Shown here piece after piece: positions 18,212-26,813 of a stretch of 43,222 nucleotides of DNA. The stretch comes from Flavobacteriaceae bacterium bin25. Lineage in GTDB: Bacteria > Bacteroidota > Bacteroidia > Flavobacteriales > Flavobacteriaceae. A program made the translations under genes and the position numbers. The DNA lies in contig MPMN01000020.1 in assembly GCA_002238525.1 (NCBI GenBank), positions 1-43,222 on the forward strand, given 5' to 3'. The notes beneath the pieces are model-generated. The model searched no databases, had not been told where the DNA came from, and saw only the letters and a list, made by a program, of their open reading frames with translations. The stretch's first letter is position 1. Every line of letters starts with the position of its first letter.

Positions 18212-19414
18212 TATATTTGCTCAAAAAAGATTTGATATGTCATTCATATTCTGTAATGCATTTTATGAGTTCAGAATCCATCTGATCAACCATTTGATTT
18301 ATACTATATTCATAGGACACAAATTAATTGATTAAATTTTCTATATGCCTAAAAAAATTGACATACAAGTACAAGAGAGCGAGGATGAACTAAGGAAGCT
18401 CATGCCCAAGCAAAAGAACAGTAGCAATAAAAATAAAGTTAAGATGCTTCTCTTGCTCAAACAGAGGAAAGTGACTTATTCCAGGGACTTAATCCCCAGG
18501 CTTAAGGTTTGCCGTAGGACTATTTATCATTGGCTTAGGTCATACGATGAAGGCGGTTTAAAGGAATTGCTCGCTATCAGAAAGCGAGGAGGTATTCCGC
18601 CATTGATAACCGAACAAACCAAACAAGCCATAGCATCTATTCTTACAGATCCTACAACAACGATAACTAGTTATGTTGAGTTATTAGCATGGGTGCATAA
18701 AAATCACCAATCGAATATAAGTTATCAAGTTCTTCATAAGCACTGTCGGAAACATCACAATAGTAGGTTAAAAGTGTCCAGAAAATCTCATCATAAAAAA
18801 GATAAAGATGCTGAACGGACATTTGAAAGAAGAGAAACTTCCAAGTAAACTGTCTGAAATTAAAAGCAGTACATCTAAGAATAAGAATAAGTTTGACTCA
18901 GTGAATCTTTATTTTCAAGATGAATCCCGTTTCGGATTAATGACCAAACAAAAGCGGGTGTTGGTTTCCAAAGGTGTCAAGCCTATTGGTAAGTATCAGC
19001 ACAGCTATCAATCGTTTTGGTTATGGGGATGCTTTTCACCTATTACAAGAAATAGATTCTATTGGGAAACATCATCAGTGTCTAATGATATTTTCGAGGG
19101 TTTTCTACAAGAATTGAGCAAACAAAATCCGATAAGAACTTAAAATCCTTATTATAGACAATGCTGGCTTTCATGCTTCTAAGAATATGACCATTCCGGA
19201 AAACATTAAGTTCATCAGAATTCCTGCTTATACCCCAGAGCTTAACCCTGCTGAAAAAGTTTGGCAATGGATGAAAAAGTGGCTATGAAATTTTTTGAAG
19301 ATGTTGAAGCCCTACAAACTAAAGTAGCTTAAATGATTCATGATCTCAATCCAAAACTCATAAAATCCATTATAGGATATGAGTTATACCCTAAAACCTT
19401 TATGAGCAAATATA
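18212..19414 (+). mobile_element. IS630-family insertion sequence, full length but inactive
   Basis: Both ends can be placed. TATATTTGCTCA at 18212-18223 is the exact inverse of TGAGCAAATATA at 19403-19414, with weaker similarity continuing inward. The ends carry TA at the outer edge, the family's usual target dinucleotide. Element length is about 1203 bp, normal for IS630. It is inserted between a Gfo/Idh gene and the 3' end of the giant surface lipoprotein. The transposase inside is broken by frameshifts. Confidence 0.8.
18345..19321 (+). pseudogene. IS630-family transposase, frameshifted (copy 2)
   Basis: From ATG at 18345 the N-terminal helix-turn-helix part is intact (LKVCRRTIYHWLRSYDEGG). 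A net +4-nt difference near 18830 breaks the frame. The DDE core then continues in a second frame (LYFQDESRFGLMTKQKRVLVSKG). A single extra T at about 19131 shifts it again, and the rest (LIIDNAGFHASKN, IPAYTPELNPAEKVWQWMKKW) is in a third frame before a 4-nt loss and stop. The indels were inferred by comparison with copy 1 at 1227-2255, which is intact at two of these points. The catalytic Asp and Glu contexts are all still recognisable. Programmed frameshifting is unlikely because there are three separate breaks. Confidence 0.85.
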
Positions 19415-19418
19415 TTGT

Positions 19419-22400
19419 TTAAATGGTACACATAGTGAATTTAGGTTTATTACTTTCTGTTAATCCAGAATTATTTGAAAACTGTTGGCATTCTGTGACC
19501 ATATCAACTTTCCATAAACTGAGATTTCGATTAAACATACCGGCATCCTCAAACATTCTAGTCATATTCGTCACCTTACTGACATTCCAGCTACCTATGT
19601 TTCCATTGAACGTTATAGAGATACTAAACATTTCTTTCATATTCGTCACCTTACTGACATTCCAAGAACTAATGTTTCCTTCAGCATATCCATAAAGCTC
19701 TGCACCTTTAAACATCTCACTCATATCAGTCACATTACTGACATCCCAGTCATTTAGGGACTTATCAAATGATGCAGCACCATTAAACATGCCACCCATA
19801 TCGGTCACATTACTGACATCCCAGTCATTTAGGGACTTATTAAATACTCCAGCACTTCTAAACATATCACCCATATTGGTCACATTACTGACATCCCATT
19901 TACTGATATCTTGATTAAATTCACCAGCACCATTAAACATGCCACCCATATCGGTCACATTACTGACATCCCAGTCATTTAGGGACTTATTAAATGATCC
20001 AGCACTTCTAAACATATCACTCATATTGGTCACATTACTGACATCCCATGAACCAATGGGTTGATTGAACTTTGTAGCACCTGCACCTGTAGCACCACTA
20101 AACATCCCACTCATGTCGGTCACCTTACTGACATCCCAAGAACCAATAGGTTGATTGAACCTTGTTGCACCTTTAAACATCCCACTCATATCGGTCACCT
20201 CACTAACATCCCAACCGCTTATGATAGCAGCACTCGAATTAGTAATTCCAAATTTTGTATCTCCAAACATGCCGCTCATATCCCTGACATTACCGACATC
20301 CCAACCACTGATTCTTGGTACAAATGAAGACGTAGTAATGGAATGAAACATCTCCTTCATACTCCACACACTACTCACGTTCCAATCTCTAATTCCTTCT
20401 GCTCTGAAAATTTCAGCCCCCTTGAACATGCCGCTCATATTCCTGACATTACTGACATCCCAATTATTGAGATCTCGTACACCATTATTGATGCGACCAA
20501 AAGATGTAGCATCTTTGAACATATAGCTCATATCCCTGACATTACTGACATCCCATTTTTCACCGAAAGCTCCATTGAAAGCAGTTGCACCATCAAACAT
20601 ATGTTGCATATAAGTTACATTACCCGTATCCCAATTAATATCTCGATTAAATGCACTTGCGTTACGGAACATATAGATCATATTATCCACCTTACTGACA
20701 TCCCAAGAACCGATGTTTCCATTGAATTTAGTCGCACCATCAAACATATGTTGCATAAAGGTTACATTACTCACATTCCAAGTGCCGATATTTTGATTAA
20801 ATTCACTTGCGTCTTTAAACATAAAACTCATATTCTTCACATTACTGACCTTATCGGACCAACCAAGAGGTTGATTGTAGTCACTTCCCTGGAACATACC
20901 GCTCATATCCCTCACATTACTGACATCCCAACCACTGAGACTATAAGGGAAACCCTGAACACCTGCAAACATATTCCTCATATTTTTCACATTCGACACA
21001 TCCCATTTCCTGATATCTCCGTGATTATACGTTGTTGGGACTATCATATTATGATCAGGATGGGGAACCCTAAACAATTGATTCATACTCGTAACAAATG
21101 TGGTAACTACGTATTGAAGGTTCTCACCACCCCTTGCTTGACTTCTTAGTATTGCAGTATCGGCAATAAGATACTGATTACCAGCATGGGTAACACGCTG
21201 ACCAATTTTTGACCAAGCAGCACAACTTGCTTTGATGATTCCATCTTCTTCGTATATGAGATCTGTCCTAGTATCATCACATTCAATCGTAGACGGGGGA
21301 GTTTGGGTATTGGTAGGTTGCGTATTAGTTGGTTGATTCGTAGTAGTGGTAGGTTGACTCGTTGTCGGTTGATTGGTTGGAGTCGTGGTAGTGGGCTGGG
21401 TATTGGTAGGTTGTGTACCAGTAGGCTGCGTATCGGTAGGTTGCGTACCAGTAGTAGGCTGCGTATCGGTAGGTTGATTCCCTGTCGGATCACCTCCAGA
21501 TGATTCTACCTCAGTAAACAAAGCCTCCAATGAACAATTACCACCTACGTCAAAACGCACCTGCTCATTAGTTAAAACAATATCATCAGGACAGCCAGAA
21601 CCCGATGCACGCCACCGATCAAATCCATAACCATCATCCGGCTCAGCGGTAATGCGAACTTCCTGACCAAAACCCCTTTCCTCTTCTTCACTATCCACAC
21701 TACCACCAGTACCACCTTCAGCAGTAATGCGGTATAATACCTCAGTAAATTCCGCCTTGATTGCACAATCTTTAGTCACTATGAAAGAAATAGTACTCTC
21801 AGCTACATCAATGTCCGGAGAATCCTCTTCACCACAACTGAATACCCATTCCTCGAAAGCATAATGCTCATTGGCAGTGGCTGTAGCCTCCACCTCATCC
21901 CCATAAACAAGATTCTCCGATGGTGTAATCACTATCTGTCCATTCCCGTTCTCTTCTATCGTAATCGTGTGAGGAGACTTGGTAAAGACCGCTTCCAAAC
22001 TACAATTACCCTCAACAGAAAATTCTAATTCACGATCAGAAGCATCCGCTATGACTGGACAATCCGTATCCTCTATTGTCTCCCATCGCTCAAATACATA
22101 GCCCTCATCAGGCATTGCTGTCAAGGAAATGGTCTGACCATGTTCCTTGGTTATTGGATCATCACCTCCTAATGACTGACCTTCTGAATCATTTACCGAC
22201 CCTCCATCTGATAAGGAAGCACTGATGGTGTATTGTGCTTTTTCAAACACCGCCTCTAATTGACAATTACCCTCAACAATGAACTCAACCATAGGATCAG
22301 TATTATTTACAAGTGTAGGACAATTCGAAGGGGACGTTCCTCCTTCAGTTGTCCAGACACTAAATTGATACCCCTCTTGGGGTGTTGCTGTCAAAGATAT

Positions 22401-23738
22401 GGTCTCTCCGTAGACGATACTAATACCCGTCTCAGAATCCTCATCGCCAACACTTCCTCCTTCAGAAGATGTCGCTGTGATGGTATAAGATACCTTTTCA
22501 AATACCGCTTCTATCGTACAATCTTCCAATATAGTTATCGTTAGGCTTGATTGGTCATCGTTTAAATCGCCACAATCTCCAGACCAGCTCTTGAAGGAAT
22601 AATGTTCATCAGCGGTGGCGGTAACCTCCACCTCATCACCATATACTACACCCTCTGATGGGCTAATGGTTATCTGTCCATTTTCGTTCTCTGCTGCAGA
22701 TATCATACGAGGAGCTTTTTCAAACACCGCCTCCAATTGACAATCCCCTTCTACCACGAACTCTGCTTCAACCTCTGTAGCATCTGCAAGGGTAGGACAA
22801 TCATCACTCCTCCATTCACTAAACTGATAGCCCTTGTCAGGGGTTGCTGTCAAAGTAGATGTCTCTCCATAGACTGTAGATAATTCCTCATCAACCTGCT
22901 GTCCATCTCGGACCACGCTTCCCCCATCAGTAGAGGTCGCCGTGATGGTATAGCTTACTTTTTCAAAAACCGCTCCTAGTGAACAATCCAATACCAGAGT
23001 AATCACTATGCTTGATTCATCGTTATTTAATTCTCCACAGCTTCCAGACCAACCCTTGAAGGCGTAATGTTTATTGGCAGTGGCAGTAACCACTACCTCA
23101 TCACCATGATCAACAGTTGCAGATGGGGTGATGCCTATTTCCCCATTCTCGTTCTCTTCTATCGTAATCGTTCGGGGTGCCTTGGTAAAGACCGCTTCCA
23201 AACTACAATTACCGGCAACTGTGAAGGTCACTTTGTTGTTGACGGCTATAAGGTCAGAACATTCGCCGCCCTCGGACGGTGTCCATCCGCTTAACTGATA
23301 GCCTTCTTCGGGTTCTGCCGTAAAAGAGGCTACCTGTCCAAACTCTCTTGATAATTCCCCCTCACCGACACTGCCTCCATCGGTTGAACCGGCGGTGATG
23401 CTATACTTGATCTTTTCAAACTCAGCTCCAATCTGACAATTCTTGGAAGCGGTGATGGTGATTTCTGTATTGTCTGAACCAAAACTACCACAATCGCCTG
23501 TCCATTGCTTCAACTGATAGTGCTCTTGGGCTGTGGCAGTAACGGTCACCGACTGACCACCATCTACACTTTGACTACCCGTTATCGAACCACCAACACC
23601 AGTAGATGTGGCGATGGTAAACTTAGCCAATACCGGCTGAATAGGTGCTGTGGGCGTATCTTCATCATTACACGAAAATAATAGAAGTAGCCCTAATACG
23701 GAAATGAATAATGGAAATGGAAAAATTCTAAATATCAT
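19419..23738 (-). CDS. Giant modular surface lipoprotein (InlB-like and BspA/DUF285 repeats)
   Basis: 1439 aa. The signal peptide ends in lipobox LLFSC (Cys23). Residues about 36-745 are nine divergent InlB-type B-repeats of 70-85 aa, each with pattern GGS...GYQF..W...C..........C.LEAVF and two Cys. Residues about 746-815 are a Pro/Thr/Gln/Asn stalk (TQPTNTQPTTTTPTNQ). A short bridge follows, and about 909-1439 hold roughly twenty 24-28 aa BspA-like (DUF285) repeats of type FNQPIGSWDVSNVTNMSDMF. BspA-like repeats are known from surface adhesins. The layout implies a tethered stalk presenting a leucine-rich-type head, so adhesion is inferred. The 3' end abuts the IS630 element. A C9 tract lies 97 bp upstream of the start. 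Confidence 0.88.
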   Translation of the reverse strand: MIFRIFPFPLFISVLGLLLLFSCNDEDTPTAPIQPVLAKFTIATSTGVGGSITGSQSVDGGQSVTVTATAQEHYQLKQWTGDCGSFGSDNTEITITASKNCQIGAEFEKIKYSITAGSTDGGSVGEGELSREFGQVASFTAEPEEGYQLSGWTPSEGGECSDLIAVNNKVTFTVAGNCSLEAVFTKAPRTITIEENENGEIGITPSATVDHGDEVVVTATANKHYAFKGWSGSCGELNNDESSIVITLVLDCSLGAVFEKVSYTITATSTDGGSVVRDGQQVDEELSTVYGETSTLTATPDKGYQFSEWRSDDCPTLADATEVEAEFVVEGDCQLEAVFEKAPRMISAAENENGQITISPSEGVVYGDEVEVTATADEHYSFKSWSGDCGDLNDDQSSLTITILEDCTIEAVFEKVSYTITATSSEGGSVGDEDSETGISIVYGETISLTATPQEGYQFSVWTTEGGTSPSNCPTLVNNTDPMVEFIVEGNCQLEAVFEKAQYTISASLSDGGSVNDSEGQSLGGDDPITKEHGQTISLTAMPDEGYVFERWETIEDTDCPVIADASDRELEFSVEGNCSLEAVFTKSPHTITIEENGNGQIVITPSENLVYGDEVEATATANEHYAFEEWVFSCGEEDSPDIDVAESTISFIVTKDCAIKAEFTEVLYRITAEGGTGGSVDSEEEERGFGQEVRITAEPDDGYGFDRWRASGSGCPDDIVLTNEQVRFDVGGNCSLEALFTEVESSGGDPTGNQPTDTQPTTGTQPTDTQPTGTQPTNTQPTTTTPTNQPTTSQPTTTTNQPTNTQPTNTQTPPSTIECDDTRTDLIYEEDGIIKASCAAWSKIGQRVTHAGNQYLIADTAILRSQARGGENLQYVVTTFVTSMNQLFRVPHPDHNMIVPTTYNHGDIRKWDVSNVKNMRNMFAGVQGFPYSLSGWDVSNVRDMSGMFQGSDYNQPLGWSDKVSNVKNMSFMFKDASEFNQNIGTWNVSNVTFMQHMFDGATKFNGNIGSWDVSKVDNMIYMFRNASAFNRDINWDTGNVTYMQHMFDGATAFNGAFGEKWDVSNVRDMSYMFKDATSFGRINNGVRDLNNWDVSNVRNMSGMFKGAEIFRAEGIRDWNVSSVWSMKEMFHSITTSSFVPRISGWDVGNVRDMSGMFGDTKFGITNSSAAIISGWDVSEVTDMSGMFKGATRFNQPIGSWDVSKVTDMSGMFSGATGAGATKFNQPIGSWDVSNVTNMSDMFRSAGSFNKSLNDWDVSNVTDMGGMFNGAGEFNQDISKWDVSNVTNMGDMFRSAGVFNKSLNDWDVSNVTDMGGMFNGAASFDKSLNDWDVSNVTDMSEMFKGAELYGYAEGNISSWNVSKVTNMKEMFSISITFNGNIGSWNVSKVTNMTRMFEDAGMFNRNLSLWKVDMVTECQQFSNNSGLTESNKPKFTMCTI
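19480..21010 (-). repeat. BspA/DUF285-coding tandem repeat array
   Basis: About twenty 72-84 bp units lie within the giant lipoprotein gene. Several share nearly identical blocks, for example the segment reading CATCCCAGTCATTTAGGGAC on the plus strand, seen at about 19743, 19817 and 19967. Such similarity favours unit gain or loss by recombination or slippage. Confidence 0.75.
21295..21485 (-). repeat. Pro/Thr/Gln linker minisatellite
   Basis: Short reiterated units on the plus strand (TAGGTTGCGTA, GGTTGATTGG variants) encode the TQPT/NQPT stalk of the lipoprotein. Low-complexity coding DNA of this type commonly varies in length between strains. Confidence 0.65.
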
Positions 23739-23834
23739 CGAATTGTGAATTTATAAGTTGATGTTTGATTCAAATAATGGGTTGTAACTGATGAAAACCG
23801 ATCAAAATAGTCAGAGAAATGATTATGGGTTCTA

Positions 23835-23843
23835 CCCCCCCCC
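23835..23843 (-). repeat. Homopolymer C9 (G9 on coding strand) upstream of giant lipoprotein
   Basis: On the coding strand of the lipoprotein this reads AAATGGGGGGGGGTA, ending 97 bp before its ATG. The same flanks (AAAT or AAATA, then G9 and TA) occur at 24010 and 33639. Such tracts slip during replication and can alter promoter spacing. Confidence 0.6.
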
Positions 23844-24009
23844 ATTTTCATTGGGACATGGGTCATCAGAGGAAATAAAATGACTATACCCTTCCCGAAA
23901 GAAAGGAAAAAACAAGCATAGAAAACCATACCCTAACAGAGTAGGTTCCTTAAAAAAATAGTTGAACTGAAACTGGAAAGGATTTACCCGATCCCTATTC
24001 CAAATAAAT

Positions 24010-24018
24010 GGGGGGGGG
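24010..24018 (+). repeat. Homopolymer G9
   Basis: The context is AAATGGGGGGGGGTA in a gene-free region, oriented opposite to the tract at 23835. No gene starts immediately downstream. Confidence 0.55.
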
Positions 24019-24542
24019 TAATTACATTAAAGAAGATACAGTTTATTGCTAATCTATTACAAGATAACAATTGGGTACAATTAGAAAGCATATTTCTCAA
24101 TTAAATACTAAATTGGGAAGCAGTTACAATGGAACAAATATACAAATTTTTATTAGGAAAGTATCCATATCGTTGGTATTTTGGCCTGCCTGCAAATTTA
24201 TATGCTTAAGCTCTACTCCATAATGAAAGCATTAGAACCCTATTTTTATTTTAAAACTTGTATAAATACCAACGCTGCACAAATCCCCTGTATACATCCT
24301 GCACATATGATATGTAGCTTAATTTTATTGTTTGGGCAATCAAATTTGAATCAGTGAGTTAAGTCTATTCTGATTGGGACTGTTACTTTGAGTATACCAC
24401 TATTATTGTCCGTATTTACAAACAAAATAGAACATAGACGGCAAATTGTTCTACGGAATACCCACGTTCTTGCTAACTTTTCCTTGTGCCCCTGCAAATT
24501 ACTTCCACTCCGCAATAACCTTAACAAAATAATCAAGACGGA

Positions 24543-25544
24543 TTAGTCATAATATTTAAGCCAAATTAATTCCGCCAAGGACACAGATTGATGGTTTAAC
24601 CAATGTCTATCTTCCGGACCACAAGAAGAGATATAGGTTTTACCTTTATACTCAAATATTTCAGCAGCATGACCGAAAAGGGTTGTGATAACATTCTCGT
24701 TATAGTCAAAGTAATCAGAATTATCTGATAGAACCACAATAGTTTCTGCATAGCGACGATGGGCATAGGTAAAAAATAGGTACCACAATCCATCACGTTC
24801 AACAATAAAAGGTGATTCTATACCGCTTGACGGGGCGTTATCAGCTATACTCATCACTGGTAGGGGACCCTCAAAATTGACGAAATCAATTGTTTTGAGC
24901 CGAACCACTTGTGAAAGAGTTGGGCGTTTACTACCATCTTTACTTACCAAATGAATCCAGTATTTACCATCTGTACCCTTCATAATATGTGGATCACGAG
25001 ATGTCAGCCATAACGATTGAGGTAATATAGCTTTATAGGTTCTTTCCCATTTATACAAATCATCCGACCAAACTACTTCCATCCTACGTCTTCCATTGAG
25101 CATTGTCTCTACAACCATTACCCAACGTCTTGATTCCTCATGCCAAATAACATAGGGAGCCCCCACATATTCCGTACCTTGAGACTCGTCAATGGCAAAT
25201 GCCTCACGTTTCCACTCTCCAAGTGGTTCTTCAGTTGTTAAATGTCCTAAATACGGATGATACCTATATAAAGACTTCCCGGGTGGTGGGTAGGGGTTAT
25301 TGATACCAAACCAATGCAATTTTCCACTTTTATCAATCACAAAATTGTGATCATTAGTAAACCATCTCATGTTATCAGTTGCGTCAGGAGGTTTGGCATC
25401 GAATACTTTCCTACTTTCTCCGACCAAGTAAGGAATCTCATGACTCCATTCTCCTTGCTCATTTTCAACCAATATTTCAGTAGCCGTACAAGAATAAATG
25501 AGACAAATTATAAGAAGATATAAAAAGCATTTTGATGGTTTCAT
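24543..25544 (-). CDS. GH43/GH32-like beta-propeller lipoprotein
   Basis: 333 aa, lipobox LIYSC (Cys19). Repeated aromatic blade motifs, including WFTNDHNFVIDKSGKLHWFG, APYVIWHEESRRWVMV, DPHIMKGTDGKYWIH, ESPFIVERDGLWYLFFTY and HAAEIFEYKGKTYISSCG, match the five-bladed propeller fold of GH43, GH32 and GH117-type hydrolases. The acidic residues in NDHNF, RDPHI and IESPF occupy the places of the usual Asp/Asp/Glu triad, but which act in catalysis is not certain. It is the last gene of the minus-strand operon, 38 bp after the DUF4998 lipoprotein. It probably trims glycan at the cell surface or in the periplasm. Family number and substrate are unresolved. Confidence 0.75.
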   Translation of the reverse strand: MKPSKCFLYLLIICLIYSCTATEILVENEQGEWSHEIPYLVGESRKVFDAKPPDATDNMRWFTNDHNFVIDKSGKLHWFGINNPYPPPGKSLYRYHPYLGHLTTEEPLGEWKREAFAIDESQGTEYVGAPYVIWHEESRRWVMVVETMLNGRRRMEVVWSDDLYKWERTYKAILPQSLWLTSRDPHIMKGTDGKYWIHLVSKDGSKRPTLSQVVRLKTIDFVNFEGPLPVMSIADNAPSSGIESPFIVERDGLWYLFFTYAHRRYAETIVVLSDNSDYFDYNENVITTLFGHAAEIFEYKGKTYISSCGPEDRHWLNHQSVSLAELIWLKYYD

Positions 25545-25582
25545 TTATTAAAAATACACGCTTTATTTGTAAGCGGAAATCT

Positions 25583-26803
25583 TTAGAAATAAGCATCAAA
25601 GCTTAAGTCTCCCCAAAGCATATTTCCCGATGCTTGATTATTTAGAGGAACAACCCGGATATATTTCACTTTAGTTTTATTAGTAATTTCAGCCGAATAA
25701 GTATCATCGGCTTGAGGGCGCGTACCTTCCAATAATTTTACCCAACCCTTACTTTCCATTTCAGTTTCCCATCCAACCAAATCTGTTCCTGCATCAACAG
25801 TAGTATCTGCGTCAGTAATATCCGAAATCCCCCAAATTTGATAATCCTTTATTTCTTCATTCCGATTAACAGGGAAACCGGGCCAATAAAATCGTTTAAG
25901 TTGAAGGGGCTTATCAAGACCTAAATCAATAGTAAAGTGTACTGGCTTAGTCTCACCTATGTATGCTCCCCATGTCGTGGGATCTCCATCCCAACAATAA
26001 GACAGTTCATTAATAGGACCCCACACACTAAGCGATGAAGGTATATCGTTGTTTAATGATACTAATTGCCATAGCGTTCTATCTAAGGTAAAAGTATCAG
26101 GATATGAAACTTCCTGACTAATGTTTGTAAGAAAGGTATCTATAGCATTTGGAGAAGGCCTATGTAAACTTTTTACCAAAACTTTTTTATCTCTATTGTA
26201 AGATTCAATATTTACCGACTCTGTAGAGTTGTCTATTGTTATTTTCTGTGTCGAACCTGATGCATCTTCATAAATTAGTTCTGTTGATGTTACAGTATTA
26301 GGGAAGCTGTTTGACAAACTAAATGTAACATGGCTAGATGACCACATTGTGCTTACCACTTGACGAGGAAGTAATCCTGATTGATAAATTGGTCCATAAA
26401 TTGCTTCATTTACCTCTAATTTTAAGGACTTTAGACCCGAATCACTCAGTGATGTAAAAACAAATGACCTGGTCCCTTCGCTAATATCATCCAATTCAAA
26501 AATCAAAGTTTCATTGCCATCTTTTGTCCGTGTGTAATCAATATCATGAGACCTTAGAGTTCCATCCGGTTCCGTCCATGAAATATTTATAGCGTTGATT
26601 TTTGGGTCAGAGTTAATCTCAACAACAAACTCAGCACGTTGATTTCCCGGGTTAACAGTTACCGATAGTGGTTTTCCTAAAAGTATTTTTTCTCCTTCTC
26701 TCGTAAACTTTTCAAATGTTTCAACAGTTGTTTCACAAGATATCATTAATAGAGATAGGGAATAAAAAAGAAATGAGTAGATTTTGATTTTATATTTTTC
26801 CAT
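25583..26803 (-). CDS. DUF4998/discoidin-like lipoprotein
   Basis: 406 aa from ATG at 26803. An upstream in-frame start at 26890 would overlap the preceding gene and spoil the signal sequence. Lipobox LMISC (Cys23). The N-terminal half (SVTVNPGNQRAEFVVEI, GTRSFVFTSLSDSG) resembles DUF4998. The C-terminal half (CWDGDPTTWGAYIG, HFTIDLG, KYIRVVPLNNQASG) is a discoidin-like carbohydrate-binding domain. Such proteins in PULs are surface glycan-binding proteins rather than enzymes. It is the fourth gene of the operon, 10 bp after its neighbour, so translation is probably coupled. Confidence 0.75.
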   Translation of the reverse strand: MEKYKIKIYSFLFYSLSLLMISCETTVETFEKFTREGEKILLGKPLSVTVNPGNQRAEFVVEINSDPKINAINISWTEPDGTLRSHDIDYTRTKDGNETLIFELDDISEGTRSFVFTSLSDSGLKSLKLEVNEAIYGPIYQSGLLPRQVVSTMWSSSHVTFSLSNSFPNTVTSTELIYEDASGSTQKITIDNSTESVNIESYNRDKKVLVKSLHRPSPNAIDTFLTNISQEVSYPDTFTLDRTLWQLVSLNNDIPSSLSVWGPINELSYCWDGDPTTWGAYIGETKPVHFTIDLGLDKPLQLKRFYWPGFPVNRNEEIKDYQIWGISDITDADTTVDAGTDLVGWETEMESKGWVKLLEGTRPQADDTYSAEITNKTKVKYIRVVPLNNQASGNMLWGDLSFDAYF

Positions 26804-26813
26804 TGCTTTTAAT

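Larger units (their letters stand above)
23739..24542. other. Long non-coding region with two 9-nt G/C tracts
   Basis: About 800 bp with no convincing gene. It contains C9 at 23835-23843 and G9 at 24010-24018. It also has an 11-bp inverted repeat, CGTTGGTATTT (24171-24181) and AAATACCAACG (24264-24274). It should carry the promoter of the giant lipoprotein and the end of the PUL transcript. Confidence 0.4.

Noticed and set aside
18345-19143. Programmed frameshift between two overlapping IS630 transposase frames
   Set aside because: Comparison with copy 1 shows unrelated indels at three places, including one after the supposed second frame, so the gene is simply broken.
20061-21149. Plus-strand open frames rich in His, Ile and Thr opposite the lipoprotein gene
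   Set aside because: They are antisense shadows of the DUF285 repeats; their periodicity comes from the real gene.
24171-24274. 11-bp inverted repeat CGTTGGTATTT / AAATACCAACG spaced by 82 bp, as an invertible promoter
   Set aside because: About one such match is expected by chance in a window of this size, no promoter motif lies inside, and known invertible promoter repeats are longer.
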